Source: an uncultured Bacteroidales bacterium | GTDB lineage: Bacteria; Bacteroidota; Bacteroidia; Bacteroidales; UBA932 | Direction: 5' to 3' | Length of the DNA stretch: 47,627 bases | NCBI GenBank assembly: GCA_944326225.1 | Contig: CALVDI010000012.1 | Coordinates: 1-47,627, forward strand | In this document: in pieces, positions 40,074-47,627 of the stretch | How positions within the stretch are numbered: position 1 is the stretch's first letter | Layout: each line of letters begins with the position of its first letter | The notes under the pieces: generated by a model | The model's input: only the letters and a program-made list of their open reading frames with translations | The model's database searches: none | Told to the model about the DNA's origin: nothing | Made by a program: the position numbers and the translations under genes

Positions 40074-42461
40074 ATGAAGAATCTGGAAATTGCAATGAGA
40101 CTGCTGCGGCGGCACGTGTCGCTGCGGATGGTCAATCTGGTGGGGCTGTCGGTGGTGCTCGCCTCGCTGCTTGTCTCGGTGAACTATATCCGGCGGGAAT
40201 TGAGCTGGGACAGGTACAATGGGAATGCTGACCGTATCGTCCGGCTGACTCTGGCCTCGGAGGGGGAACAGGTGGACGGAAGGGTATGGGGCAATATGAC
40301 GGACGACCCTATCCGCCAGATACCGGAGGTCAGGGCCATCGCCAAACTGCACGAGGTGTATCGGCCGGACTTGAAATATCAGGGTACGTACCTGACAGCT
40401 GAGGAAAAGGTATTCCGTGTCAATAGGGATTTTCTCGGGACATTCGACCTGGAGATGGTGGAGGGCGGAACGACCGCGGGTGCGCTGGAGGCTGCCGGTC
40501 AGGTGATAATCAGCGAGAGCCTGGCCCGGAAGCTGGCAGGAATGCAGGATATGGCGGGAGGCGTCTTGGGGACTGACCTGGAAATCGAAGGTGTCCCGAT
40601 GCAGATTACCGGTATTTATAAGGATATTCCGGAGACCTCGCACTGGAGAGGGGACGCACTGATGCTCCTGCCAGAGGACATGAATACGTTCTGCTATACC
40701 TATCTGCTGCTTGAGGAGGGTAGTGACATAGCGGATGTGGAGGGAATGATAACGGAACTGGTCCACGGGATGACACCCGAGAATGCGGCACCGCTCCAGG
40801 CCCGTCTCATGCCCTTGACCGATATCCATCTGTACAGCCACAATCTCCGCGAGCTGAGTGTAAACGGCAACATCTTCTACATCTGGCTTACGGTCGGGGC
40901 CAATGCCCTTCTGCTCATAGTCGTGCTGTTCAATCTCTGGCTCAACAACAGTCTGATATTCTCCTATAACCGCCGGCTCTACCAGCTGCTCCGCCTGCAT
41001 GGGGCGCCGGTGTCTGTGATTCTCAGGGACGAGGCGTTTCAGGCCATGGTTTTGGTGCTGGTGTCGGTCATTGCCGGCCTGGCCCTGACAGCTATAGTGT
41101 ACGCTTATGGATGGATTCCCGGCAGCATGACGCTGTGGCCCACTGTATTGACTTCGTTGGGATTTGTGGCGGCAGTTATCGCTGTAGCCCTCATTCCGGC
41201 AGTCCGCAGCATGGCATTGACCCGCTTCCTCAATACGGAGAACGACAGCCGGCCCGTGCATTTCTCCTACGGCAATGTACGCTGGATGCTCACGGTCCAG
41301 TATGCCGTGGTGATATCCGTTCTGATTTTAGCCATAGGTATCAGCCGCCAGCTGACTCACATTGCGGGAGTGCAGCCGGGAGGGGACGGCCGCGATGTCC
41401 TTGTTATGAGCGGTCTGCCCGAGACGGTTATGGACAAATATCCCCTGCTGCGGGAGCGTTTTGAACAGAGTCCCCTCATCCGCGGGGTGACTACCTCTTT
41501 CCAGTTGCCGGGGGATGCGATACGGGATCATGTCAGCGTGCGGTGCGGAGGCTCGCCGGACTGGGTGCAGGTGCCCGTGATGGTTGCCGGAGACGGATTC
41601 CTCCGCTTCTACGGCATACCGCTCATAGCCGGCCGGGATTTCTCTCCGCTCAGGCGCGGGGTGGCTCAGGAGCAGGAGATGCTGAGGCAATTCTTTATGT
41701 CCCGCGAGGCGTCCGGCAGCGGCGAGGAATATATCGTCAACCGCAAGGCCCTGGCGCTTCTCGGATTCAGCACACCGGAGGAGGCCATAGGGCAGCCTCT
41801 GAATATCCGGCAGGGAACCTTGGACTACATCGACAGCGGGGTGATTGTCGGAGTCGCGGAGGACTATGGCTACACCGGGGCATTCGAGGAGGCTCCCCCG
41901 CTCATCATGCTGCACCGCAGTCTCTTCCAGTTCTGCCTGATGGTCCGTATTGACGCATCCAGTCCGGACGGGGCGATGCAGGCTGTTGAGGAGGCGTGGG
42001 ACGAGGTGTATCCTGACCGTCAGAGCAATTTCGTTCCTCTCAGCGACATTTATGGCTCGTTGTACCGCAACGAGATGAATGCCAAAAAGTTAGTGCTGGT
42101 GTTTACTTTCCTGTGCTTCCTTATAGCCGACCTCGGGCTGATTATCTTCATGGCCTTTATCATCCGCCGGCGGACCAAGGAGATAGCCGTCCGGAAAGTG
42201 AACGGGGCCACGGCCGGTCTGATTGTCCGGATGCTCAATACCAACTTCGTCCGCTATATCGCAGTGGCCTTTGTAATAGCGGTACCGGTCTCGTGGCTGA
42301 TTCTGCACAACTGGCTGCGGCGTTTCGCCTACAGGACCGGTATCGACTGGTGGATATTCGCCGTCTCAGGTGCGGCGGTGCTGCTCATATCCCTGCTGTC
42401 GGTCTCCCTCCAGAGCTGGCGCGCGGCGACCGTTAATCCTGCCAATGGCCTTCACAAATAG
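40074..42461 (+). CDS. FtsX/MacB-type ABC transporter permease
   Basis: 795 residues. Begins MKNLEIAMRLLRRHVSLRMVNLVGLSVV, the typical start of the Bacteroidota permeases with two MacB-periplasmic and two FtsX modules. Helices are visible near 18-38, 280-305 (WLTVGANALLLIVVLFNLWL), 325-400, 420-440 and three in the C-terminal 120 residues (FLCFLIADLGLIIFMAFIIRRRTKEIAVRKVNGA; YIAVAFVIAVPVSWLIL; FAVSGAAVLLISLLSVSL). Such permeases may export peptides or act in envelope stress. No ATPase gene is adjacent. I chose the ATG at 40074; an upstream in-frame ATG adds 40 non-conserved residues. Confidence 0.85.
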   Translation: MKNLEIAMRLLRRHVSLRMVNLVGLSVVLASLLVSVNYIRRELSWDRYNGNADRIVRLTLASEGEQVDGRVWGNMTDDPIRQIPEVRAIAKLHEVYRPDLKYQGTYLTAEEKVFRVNRDFLGTFDLEMVEGGTTAGALEAAGQVIISESLARKLAGMQDMAGGVLGTDLEIEGVPMQITGIYKDIPETSHWRGDALMLLPEDMNTFCYTYLLLEEGSDIADVEGMITELVHGMTPENAAPLQARLMPLTDIHLYSHNLRELSVNGNIFYIWLTVGANALLLIVVLFNLWLNNSLIFSYNRRLYQLLRLHGAPVSVILRDEAFQAMVLVLVSVIAGLALTAIVYAYGWIPGSMTLWPTVLTSLGFVAAVIAVALIPAVRSMALTRFLNTENDSRPVHFSYGNVRWMLTVQYAVVISVLILAIGISRQLTHIAGVQPGGDGRDVLVMSGLPETVMDKYPLLRERFEQSPLIRGVTTSFQLPGDAIRDHVSVRCGGSPDWVQVPVMVAGDGFLRFYGIPLIAGRDFSPLRRGVAQEQEMLRQFFMSREASGSGEEYIVNRKALALLGFSTPEEAIGQPLNIRQGTLDYIDSGVIVGVAEDYGYTGAFEEAPPLIMLHRSLFQFCLMVRIDASSPDGAMQAVEEAWDEVYPDRQSNFVPLSDIYGSLYRNEMNAKKLVLVFTFLCFLIADLGLIIFMAFIIRRRTKEIAVRKVNGATAGLIVRMLNTNFVRYIAVAFVIAVPVSWLILHNWLRRFAYRTGIDWWIFAVSGAAVLLISLLSVSLQSWRAATVNPANGLHK

Positions 42462-42516
42462 AAGCGGAAGCATTCTGGATATACCTCATGAATTGTCACT
42501 AACAACACGTATAAAC

Positions 42517-44529
42517 ATGGATAGGAAACACATTCTCAGCAGTTTTGTCATGGCTGCGGCCTTTTCTGTACACGTATTTTCCGCTCAGGCCCAAACTACA
42601 TGGCTCTGGCCGATAAAAGGTCAGGAGGCCGGACAGGGAGTGATCTGCACTCCGCAGCAGTATGTCGGGGAGGAACTTAATTTTGGAAATCTTATCGTAG
42701 CTGCGCCCGAGGGTACCGATGTGCTGTGCCCTGCCGACGGAGTGGTGCTCAATTTCGGAGTCGGATATGAAAAATCGCTTCATGAATCCGTCTCCTTTCA
42801 TGCCGGCTCGGATAATTTCGACTCAATACTCGGAGAGCTTGAAGAGGCCGGGGAGCTCAAGGATCTGCCCGTTCCGACCAGATATGTGGGAGGGGATATA
42901 TTCATACGGCTGGAAGACGGCAGGATGATATTCATTTCCGGTCTTACCGGCGGTATCCCGATGAAGACCGGAATGAGAGTCAACAAGGGGGAGGTCATAG
43001 GCAGGGTAGGATATGCGTATCATAAGATAGGCAGGCCGCACATTATATTGTCTGTCACCGGCAGGACGGGGCGGCCTGATGACCCTATGGCGCCGTTCGG
43101 AATCCCGACTACTTTCCTGGAACCTGAGGAGATGACAACTCCGGAGTTTCTGACTGAGGAACAGGCCGTTGAGGACATATCGGTGCTGCTGGATGCGTAC
43201 AGGGAACTTTTTCCGTCCATGGATGAGATTGTGACCCCGGTGCAGTTTGATACTTTCCGGTCCGAGGCTTTGGAAGCGGTCAGTGGAGGCATCAGCTATT
43301 CAGATCTTTACGATATCGTGTACAGTTCCATTACATCCAGACTCATGCATGATTCGCACATACGGATCCGGACACCGAATCCGAGGGTTGATGTTGCGTC
43401 TCAGAAGTATGTCCCGAACATCATTCACGGAATACTTGGCGATACAGTATTTGTCCGTCATGCATCGGAACGGTACCGGGAGCATGTGGGCAAGCGGATC
43501 GTGTCCATAGACGGTATGCGGCCCGAAGAAATATGCCGCAGGAGCAGGGACATGGTCTCCGGGTATGACGGGGACAACCAAAGCGTGGTAAACAGACTGC
43601 TGCTCGTCAAGTACTGGTATCTCTATGGCGGTGTGGATGCTCCAAGAACGGTTGAGGTAGTTTTGGAAGACGGTACTGTAATCGAGGATGAGTGGGTCCG
43701 GCAGGAGGAATCGGGTGCGTATTACCCTCTGATGACGAAGAGTACCGCGCAGTACAAGCGGATGGCGGAGAGTGCCTCCGGGAAATACAGTCTCGGGATG
43801 CTTGACGACAATACGGTGCTGTTCCGTCTCGGCTCGTTCGACTTGACGGATGTGGACCTGGAGAGTATAGCGGACTCCCTGGCGCGTTATCAGGATGTGC
43901 CGAATATGATAATCGATGTAAGGTACAATGCCGGAGGTGAAGTTGCGGCGGTCAGGACGGTCGCATCATATCTGCTCGGAGAACCCTCGGTGAATACCGG
44001 TTCATACCGTATGGTGAACGATACTGTCTTCAGCAGTCTGATGTATTCCGTGAACTATTCGGAGAGGGCTGTTTTCAGCGGCTATGAGCGCGTGGACGGC
44101 CGCAGTGGCTTTTACTCTTATGACGACTGCGGCATAATAACACCGGACACATGCGTGAACTATAAAGGCCGTCTGTATATTCTTACAGATGAGACATCGA
44201 ATTCCGCTGCGACTCTTTTCCCGTCGATATTGTCCAGAAATCACCGTGCCGTGACAGTCGGCCGTGAAACCGGCTCGGGCTATCATTATATGACGGGTTA
44301 TGACTTTGCCCGTATCATGCTGCCCAATTCCAGGATTATGATACAGATTCCTGTCGTCAAATGTGTTCTGGACGATGCTGTGACCGAACGTTATCCTGCC
44401 GGACGCGGTCTGCTGCCGGACTATGAGGTGCCGCTTACTTATGAGGAGGTCTATACGAGTCCGACCGACCCTGTCCTGTCCCAAGCCCTTTCGCTCATCG
44501 CTCGGCAGTCATCCCGGTACGGCAGATGA
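42517..44529 (+). CDS. Secreted LytM(M23)-like domain fused to S41 peptidase
   Basis: 670 residues. Signal peptide (MDRKHILSSFVMAAAFSVHVFSAQA), then an M23/LytM-type beta fold (about 30-190) with the landmarks GTDVLCPADGVVLNF, RVNKGEVIGRVGY and RPHIILSV. The usual zinc ligands are missing: the second His of HxH is Ile, and the HG and HxxxD motifs are lost, so this domain is likely non-catalytic. Then a helical part and a C-terminal S41 tail-specific protease (about 370-670) with NMIIDVRYNAGG and the catalytic-type Ser in DETSNSAATLFPSIL, followed by GSGYHYM. It may act on envelope proteins while binding peptidoglycan. The ATG at 42517 follows the permease stop by 55 bases, probably the same transcript. 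Confidence 0.78.
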   Translation: MDRKHILSSFVMAAAFSVHVFSAQAQTTWLWPIKGQEAGQGVICTPQQYVGEELNFGNLIVAAPEGTDVLCPADGVVLNFGVGYEKSLHESVSFHAGSDNFDSILGELEEAGELKDLPVPTRYVGGDIFIRLEDGRMIFISGLTGGIPMKTGMRVNKGEVIGRVGYAYHKIGRPHIILSVTGRTGRPDDPMAPFGIPTTFLEPEEMTTPEFLTEEQAVEDISVLLDAYRELFPSMDEIVTPVQFDTFRSEALEAVSGGISYSDLYDIVYSSITSRLMHDSHIRIRTPNPRVDVASQKYVPNIIHGILGDTVFVRHASERYREHVGKRIVSIDGMRPEEICRRSRDMVSGYDGDNQSVVNRLLLVKYWYLYGGVDAPRTVEVVLEDGTVIEDEWVRQEESGAYYPLMTKSTAQYKRMAESASGKYSLGMLDDNTVLFRLGSFDLTDVDLESIADSLARYQDVPNMIIDVRYNAGGEVAAVRTVASYLLGEPSVNTGSYRMVNDTVFSSLMYSVNYSERAVFSGYERVDGRSGFYSYDDCGIITPDTCVNYKGRLYILTDETSNSAATLFPSILSRNHRAVTVGRETGSGYHYMTGYDFARIMLPNSRIMIQIPVVKCVLDDAVTERYPAGRGLLPDYEVPLTYEEVYTSPTDPVLSQALSLIARQSSRYGR

Positions 44530-44638
44530 GGTGGCGAATGTCGCCGAATTGTTGATGAGCAAGCAGGGAGCATTCATCACAGGTTCAGATTTCTTGATGG
44601 ATGGCGGGGCTACGGCTGCATATTTTTATGGAGAATAG
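44516..44638 (+). pseudogene. 3' remnant of a short-chain dehydrogenase
   Basis: About 40 residues, GTADEVANVAELLMSKQGAFITGSDFLMDGGATAAYF and so on, match the very C-terminus of SDR oxidoreductases (the ITGSDFLMDGG signature). No N-terminal Rossmann or YxxxK part exists; the upstream DNA is the end of the S41 peptidase gene, in another frame, overlapping by 14 bases. This marks a deletion or recombination boundary near 44515. Confidence 0.75.
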
Positions 44639-44645
44639 GAATGCT

Positions 44646-45536
44646 TTATTTCCTCACCATCTTGTTCCGATACTCCGTTGGCGACACACCCAACATATTC
44701 TTCACATACCGGCTGAAATGTGAGGGGGTATAGAAGTTCATCCGGTCTGAAATCTCGGCAATCGTTAGGTCAGGATTTTTCAGCAAAGCGGCAATCTCTT
44801 GCGTCGCATAACCATTTATCCAGTGCGAGGCGGGATAGCCGCTGCTTTCACGGCTCACTTGCGAGAGGTATTTAGGAGTGACGCAAAGCTTGCTGGCATA
44901 GAAAGCCACCTCTCTGTTTTGCGTGGAATACTGCCGCACCAAATCCATAAAGCGATTGAACAGATTACCTTGCACGTTGCTCAGTTGCTGCTGCCTGTTG
45001 ATGGCGTTGGCATAGATGTTCCACAGGTCGTAAAGGAATATCTGCATCTGCTTGCCCAGTATCTCCCGGCGGAAAAGATGCTCTTTGTTGGTCAGTTGTT
45101 CGCGGAAACGCTGGAAATCGGCCATACAAAGAGCTATATCTTTCTCCGTCAGCGGAAAGACCGGATGTGTCTTGATATACACATAACCTTTGGTTGCCCA
45201 CACCGTCTCCGGATTGTTCTCAACGAGGAAGATTCGCGATACGAGCAGAAAGTCCGCATCGAAATCCGGTGAATAGTCCGTGTAGTCAATGTAAGACCCC
45301 ATTTGCCAAATGACAAGGCTGCCGGGTCCTATCTCAAATGAAACTCCCGTCATAGAGAACTGCGCCCTTCCTGCATGGCAGAGAATATGGATATGATACT
45401 GCCCTACAAAATCAGATGGCTTGCACTTGTCGCGCAACGTATTGAACAGAAGGACATCACCCTCGTGGTACTTCCCCACCTCAAATTGTCTGCCAATATC
45501 CAATTTTCCCAAATCAGGATTTATCTGTTCGCTCAT
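44646..45536 (-). CDS. AraC-family transcriptional regulator
   Basis: 296 residues. N-terminal cupin-like sensor region (about 1-170, QYHIHILCHAGRAQFSMTGVSFEIGPGS) and a C-terminal double HTH (about 190-296): VTPKYLSQVSRESSGYPASHWI and LTIAEISDRMNFYTPSHFSRYVKNMLGVSPTEYR. Divergent from the aldo/keto reductase gene with 202 bases between, so it probably controls it. Codon use and GAA preference differ from core genes in the window, matching the downstream genes of this cassette. Confidence 0.92.
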   Translation of the reverse strand: MSEQINPDLGKLDIGRQFEVGKYHEGDVLLFNTLRDKCKPSDFVGQYHIHILCHAGRAQFSMTGVSFEIGPGSLVIWQMGSYIDYTDYSPDFDADFLLVSRIFLVENNPETVWATKGYVYIKTHPVFPLTEKDIALCMADFQRFREQLTNKEHLFRREILGKQMQIFLYDLWNIYANAINRQQQLSNVQGNLFNRFMDLVRQYSTQNREVAFYASKLCVTPKYLSQVSRESSGYPASHWINGYATQEIAALLKNPDLTIAEISDRMNFYTPSHFSRYVKNMLGVSPTEYRNKMVRK

Positions 45537-45738
45537 AAATGTATGTAAATTGATTATTTAGCTGTAAAAATAAATGATTTCCGCCATATCCATTTTCAAT
45601 TTTTACTTTTTCTCTTAACGATATGCCCGATTTCAGATAGCATCGGGAAAAATGTGAAAGAACAGACGCATTTTATGTATGGCAAGAAGCCGTATGGCCC
45701 TTTATTTTTGTTGTAAATAATCAAAACGACTGAAGTGT
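45537..45738. other. Divergent regulatory region of the AraC-AKR cassette
   Basis: 202 bases, AT-rich. Holds a -7 box TATTTTTG (45703-45710) for the reductase, and on the minus strand a near-match TATTTTTA for araC. I see no clear repeat for AraC binding. Confidence 0.4.
45703..45710 (+). promoter_or_regulatory. -7 promoter box of the aldo/keto reductase
   Basis: TATTTTTG ends 28 bases before the ATG at 45739. The -33 element is weak. Confidence 0.4.
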
Positions 45739-46593
45739 ATGAAACAGACATTTATCACATTGAACAACGGTCGCCGGATTCCTCAATTCGGACTTGGCTT
45801 ATTTATGGTTACTGGCGATGAAGCTACTCGAAAGGTCTGCCTCGATGCCATTCGTTTGGGCTACCGCCATATCGACACGGCACACGCCTACCAGAACGAG
45901 CGGGGTGTTGGGCAAGCTGTTCGCGAATGCGGCGTACCGCGCGAAGACCTGTGGATAACCAGTAAGCTTTGGCCGAGTGAGTATGGCGAGGGCAAGACAT
46001 TGGCAGGTATAGACAAGATGCTTTCCCGTTTGGATACGGATTACATCGACCTGCTTCTGTTGCATCAGCAGTTTGGCGACTACCTCGGCGCATGGCGCGA
46101 CATGGAGAAAGCCGTTGCTACCGGAAAAGTGCGCAGTATAGGATTGAGCAACTTTGAATCTTCCCGTTTAGAGGAAGTGTTGGACGCGGCACAGATAAAG
46201 CCCGCCACCCTTCAGGTGGAATGCCATCCCTACTATCAGCAGGAAGCCTTGAAATGCCGCATCGCCCCATATGGAACGGTCATCGAAAGCTGGTATCCGC
46301 TGGGACACGGCGATGTCGGACTTTTGAACGAGCCGCTTTTTAACCGCTTGGCTCAGAAATATGGCAAGACCAGCGCACAAATCATCCTGCGGTGGCATAT
46401 CCAAGAAGGGAATATTATCTTCCCCAAGTCCACAAACCCAAAGCATTTGGCGGAGAACATAGACATCTTCGACTTTGCTTTGACGGGCGAAGAAATGGCG
46501 GAAATACGCAAGCTGGACAAGAACCAACGCTATTTCACGCTGGATTTGGAAGAACAGGAGGCGCATTTGAGTCAATTTATCCCGGCAGACTAA
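45739..46593 (+). CDS. Aldo/keto reductase
   Basis: 284 residues, a single (beta/alpha)8 barrel of the DkgA-like subgroup. The catalytic tetrad is in order: Asp in HIDTAHAYQNE with its Tyr, Lys in WITSKLW, His in LLLHQQFGDY. NADPH-binding elements IIFPKSTNPKHLAENIDIFDF close the protein. It reduces an aldehyde or ketone using NADPH; the substrate is unknown. Likely regulated by the divergent AraC protein; the acyltransferase gene follows after 56 bases. Confidence 0.93.
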   Translation: MKQTFITLNNGRRIPQFGLGLFMVTGDEATRKVCLDAIRLGYRHIDTAHAYQNERGVGQAVRECGVPREDLWITSKLWPSEYGEGKTLAGIDKMLSRLDTDYIDLLLLHQQFGDYLGAWRDMEKAVATGKVRSIGLSNFESSRLEEVLDAAQIKPATLQVECHPYYQQEALKCRIAPYGTVIESWYPLGHGDVGLLNEPLFNRLAQKYGKTSAQIILRWHIQEGNIIFPKSTNPKHLAENIDIFDFALTGEEMAEIRKLDKNQRYFTLDLEEQEAHLSQFIPAD

Positions 46594-46649
46594 ATATTTG
46601 AAGAATATGAAAAAGGAAGGTAAGGAAGAAAAACAAACGATAAACGAAT

Positions 46650-47204
46650 ATGGAAGAGAAAATCATTGACCCAAGAGAACCGAACAACGACCGTCAGGCA
46701 GACGGTATGCGCACCGCCCGCCTGACTTTCAAACTCAACCACACAATGCCTTATACCGACGAGTACAACGCCGTGTTGAAAGAACTTTTCCCCGACAACC
46801 TGGGCGAAGGAAGTCTGGTGATGGCCCCGCTCACGCTGATGCTCTCACGCGAGGTGAAGATTGGCAAACGTGTAATGATTATGAACAACTGCCTGATGAT
46901 GTCCGCCGGAGGCATCACCATCGACGACGATGTGATGATTGCAGCCAACGTGCAGCTCATCACAAACAATCACGACCCGTATGACCGTCATCTGCTGCAC
47001 TGTAAGCCTGTCCACATTTGCCGTGGCGCGTGGATTGGCGCGGGCAGCAGTATCCTGCCGGGCGTTACCGTTGGAGAATATGCCATTGTGGGCGCAGGCA
47101 GTATCGTAACAAAAGATGTACCGCCGTATGCCGTAGTGGTAGGAAGTCCGGCACGGGTGGTGAAGTATTTGGATAAGGAGAAATTCTTGTCAGACTTGCC
47201 TTGA
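46650..47204 (+). CDS. Hexapeptide-repeat O-acyltransferase
   Basis: 184 residues. A left-handed beta-helix acyltransferase of the maltose/galactoside/xenobiotic acetyltransferase type: helical N-terminus, then hexapeptide repeats (VKIGKRVMIMNNCLMMSAGGITIDDDVMIAANVQL), the catalytic His in ITNNHDPYDRH, and the final coils CRGAWIGAGSSILPGVTVGEYAIVGAGSIVTKDVP with VVGSPARVVK. It transfers an acetyl group from acetyl-CoA to an unknown acceptor. Same strand and cassette as the aldo/keto reductase. Confidence 0.9.
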   Translation: MEEKIIDPREPNNDRQADGMRTARLTFKLNHTMPYTDEYNAVLKELFPDNLGEGSLVMAPLTLMLSREVKIGKRVMIMNNCLMMSAGGITIDDDVMIAANVQLITNNHDPYDRHLLHCKPVHICRGAWIGAGSSILPGVTVGEYAIVGAGSIVTKDVPPYAVVVGSPARVVKYLDKEKFLSDLP

Positions 47205-47328
47205 GCCAGTTGAACTTGTTGAACCTGTTGTGCGTCGGGTTTCTGTCTGTTTTCGTTATATTTATCTAAACTGTTAATATACAGCAAAGTAGCTTGAAAT
47301 GTCAATTACAGACTGGATGCGAAATTCT

Positions 47329-47370
47329 TCAGTCTGTTCTGTTATATTTTGCTTATATGCCTGTTGTATA
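47329..47370 (+). repeat. Imperfect direct repeat, copy 1
   Basis: Begins TCAGTCTGTTCTGTTATA; matched by copy 2 at 47577-47618 with about 9 mismatches in 42 positions and no gap. Confidence 0.55.
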
Positions 47371-47576
47371 GGTTTTTATGGCAATTGCAGCGAAACAGAC
47401 TCATTGCGGTAAAATGCTATGACGGCTTCCTGCCCTTGCCACAGTGCCTTCTGCAGCGGGTTCCGGGATAAAATTACGTCAACATGCCAACAATCTGTTT
47501 TTGTCAATATAGCGTAACGTATTGTATCTCAGATATTTGTGTTGTAGTGTGAATTTCAGACTGAAGGGGTGAGTCA

Positions 47577-47618
47577 TCAGTCTGTTTGGTTATAATATGC
47601 TTATCTGATTGTTACATA
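47577..47618 (+). repeat. Imperfect direct repeat, copy 2
   Basis: Begins TCAGTCTGTTTGGTTATA; pairs with copy 1 at 47329-47370. Confidence 0.55.
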
Positions 47619-47627
47619 GCTGTTTGT

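Larger units (their letters stand above)
47205..47627. other. Non-coding end of the window with an imperfect direct repeat
   Basis: 423 bases, AT-rich, no gene recognised. Two copies of about 42 bases, starting TCAGTCTGTT (47329 and 47577), are roughly 79% identical. GTTGAAC appears twice just after the acyltransferase stop. The region may hold the promoter of a gene outside the window. Confidence 0.5.

Noticed and set aside
40023-41261. 412-codon minus-strand frame opposite the permease gene
   Set aside because: Antisense shadow, no recognisable motif, and it crosses the permease promoter.

Overview
This window looks like a chromosomal segment of a Bacteroidales (phylum Bacteroidota) bacterium, probably a host-associated anaerobe; I cannot fix the genus. 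The evidence is the Bacteroidota promoter signature (a -33 TTTG, about 19 bases, then a -7 box TAnnTTTG) upstream of many genes, an Na+-pumping NqrA-F operon, a two-barrel-half outer-membrane porin of the Bacteroidota type, Bacteroidota-style lipoproteins, and core proteins (DnaK, DnaJ, class II aldolase, PanB) of that lineage. Most core genes prefer GAG over GAA; several accessory patches are more AT-rich or prefer GAA. There is no rRNA operon, CRISPR array, complete insertion sequence or prophage. One tRNA (Arg, ACG) is present.

Layout. 1-2.5 kb: the end of a FtsX/LolE-like permease, then a two-gene minus-strand unit of a MurU-like nucleotidyltransferase and an AmgK-like sugar kinase fused to the C-terminal domain of RapZ. 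2.5-8 kb: an outer-membrane porin, an MltF-like lytic transglycosylase, an RluA-family pseudouridine synthase and panB. 8-18.3 kb: dnaK; an Rpn-family nuclease carrying a 12-bp repeat array; nadD (short at its C-terminus); gmk; class II fructose-bisphosphate aldolase; an LPP20-like lipoprotein with a transglutaminase-like secreted protein; grpE-dnaJ; rplS; tRNA-Arg. 18.3-20.6 kb: a DUF1963 protein and a SWIM zinc-finger protein. 20.7-26.6 kb: nqrABCDEF on the minus strand. 26.6-35 kb: a PcrA/UvrD helicase, a UDP-sugar dehydrogenase, a lipoprotein, and a 1080-residue multi-cofactor oxidoreductase. 35-38.4 kb: a truncated DinD, a stand-alone NAD(P)H-hydrate dehydratase and an AbiE-like toxin-antitoxin pair. 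38.4-44.5 kb: a TPR/membrane/HTH protein, an orphan FtsX-type permease and a LytM-S41 fusion protease. 44.5-47.2 kb: a cassette with different codon use holding an SDR remnant, an AraC regulator, an aldo/keto reductase and a hexapeptide acyltransferase.

Themes. Envelope and peptidoglycan metabolism recur (MurU/AmgK recycling, MltF, porin, LytM-S41). The protein-folding machinery is split into dnaK and grpE-dnaJ. Three loci are defence-like or toxin-antitoxin-like (Rpn, AbiE, DinD fragment). The most notable points are the AmgK-RapZ fusion beside MurU, the all-in-one HcnABC-like oxidoreductase, the Rpn repeat array with possible internal antitoxin starts, the 23-bp palindrome at the AbiE-like promoter, and six promoters whose -7 box ends only 2-7 bases before the start codon, which predicts leaderless mRNAs.
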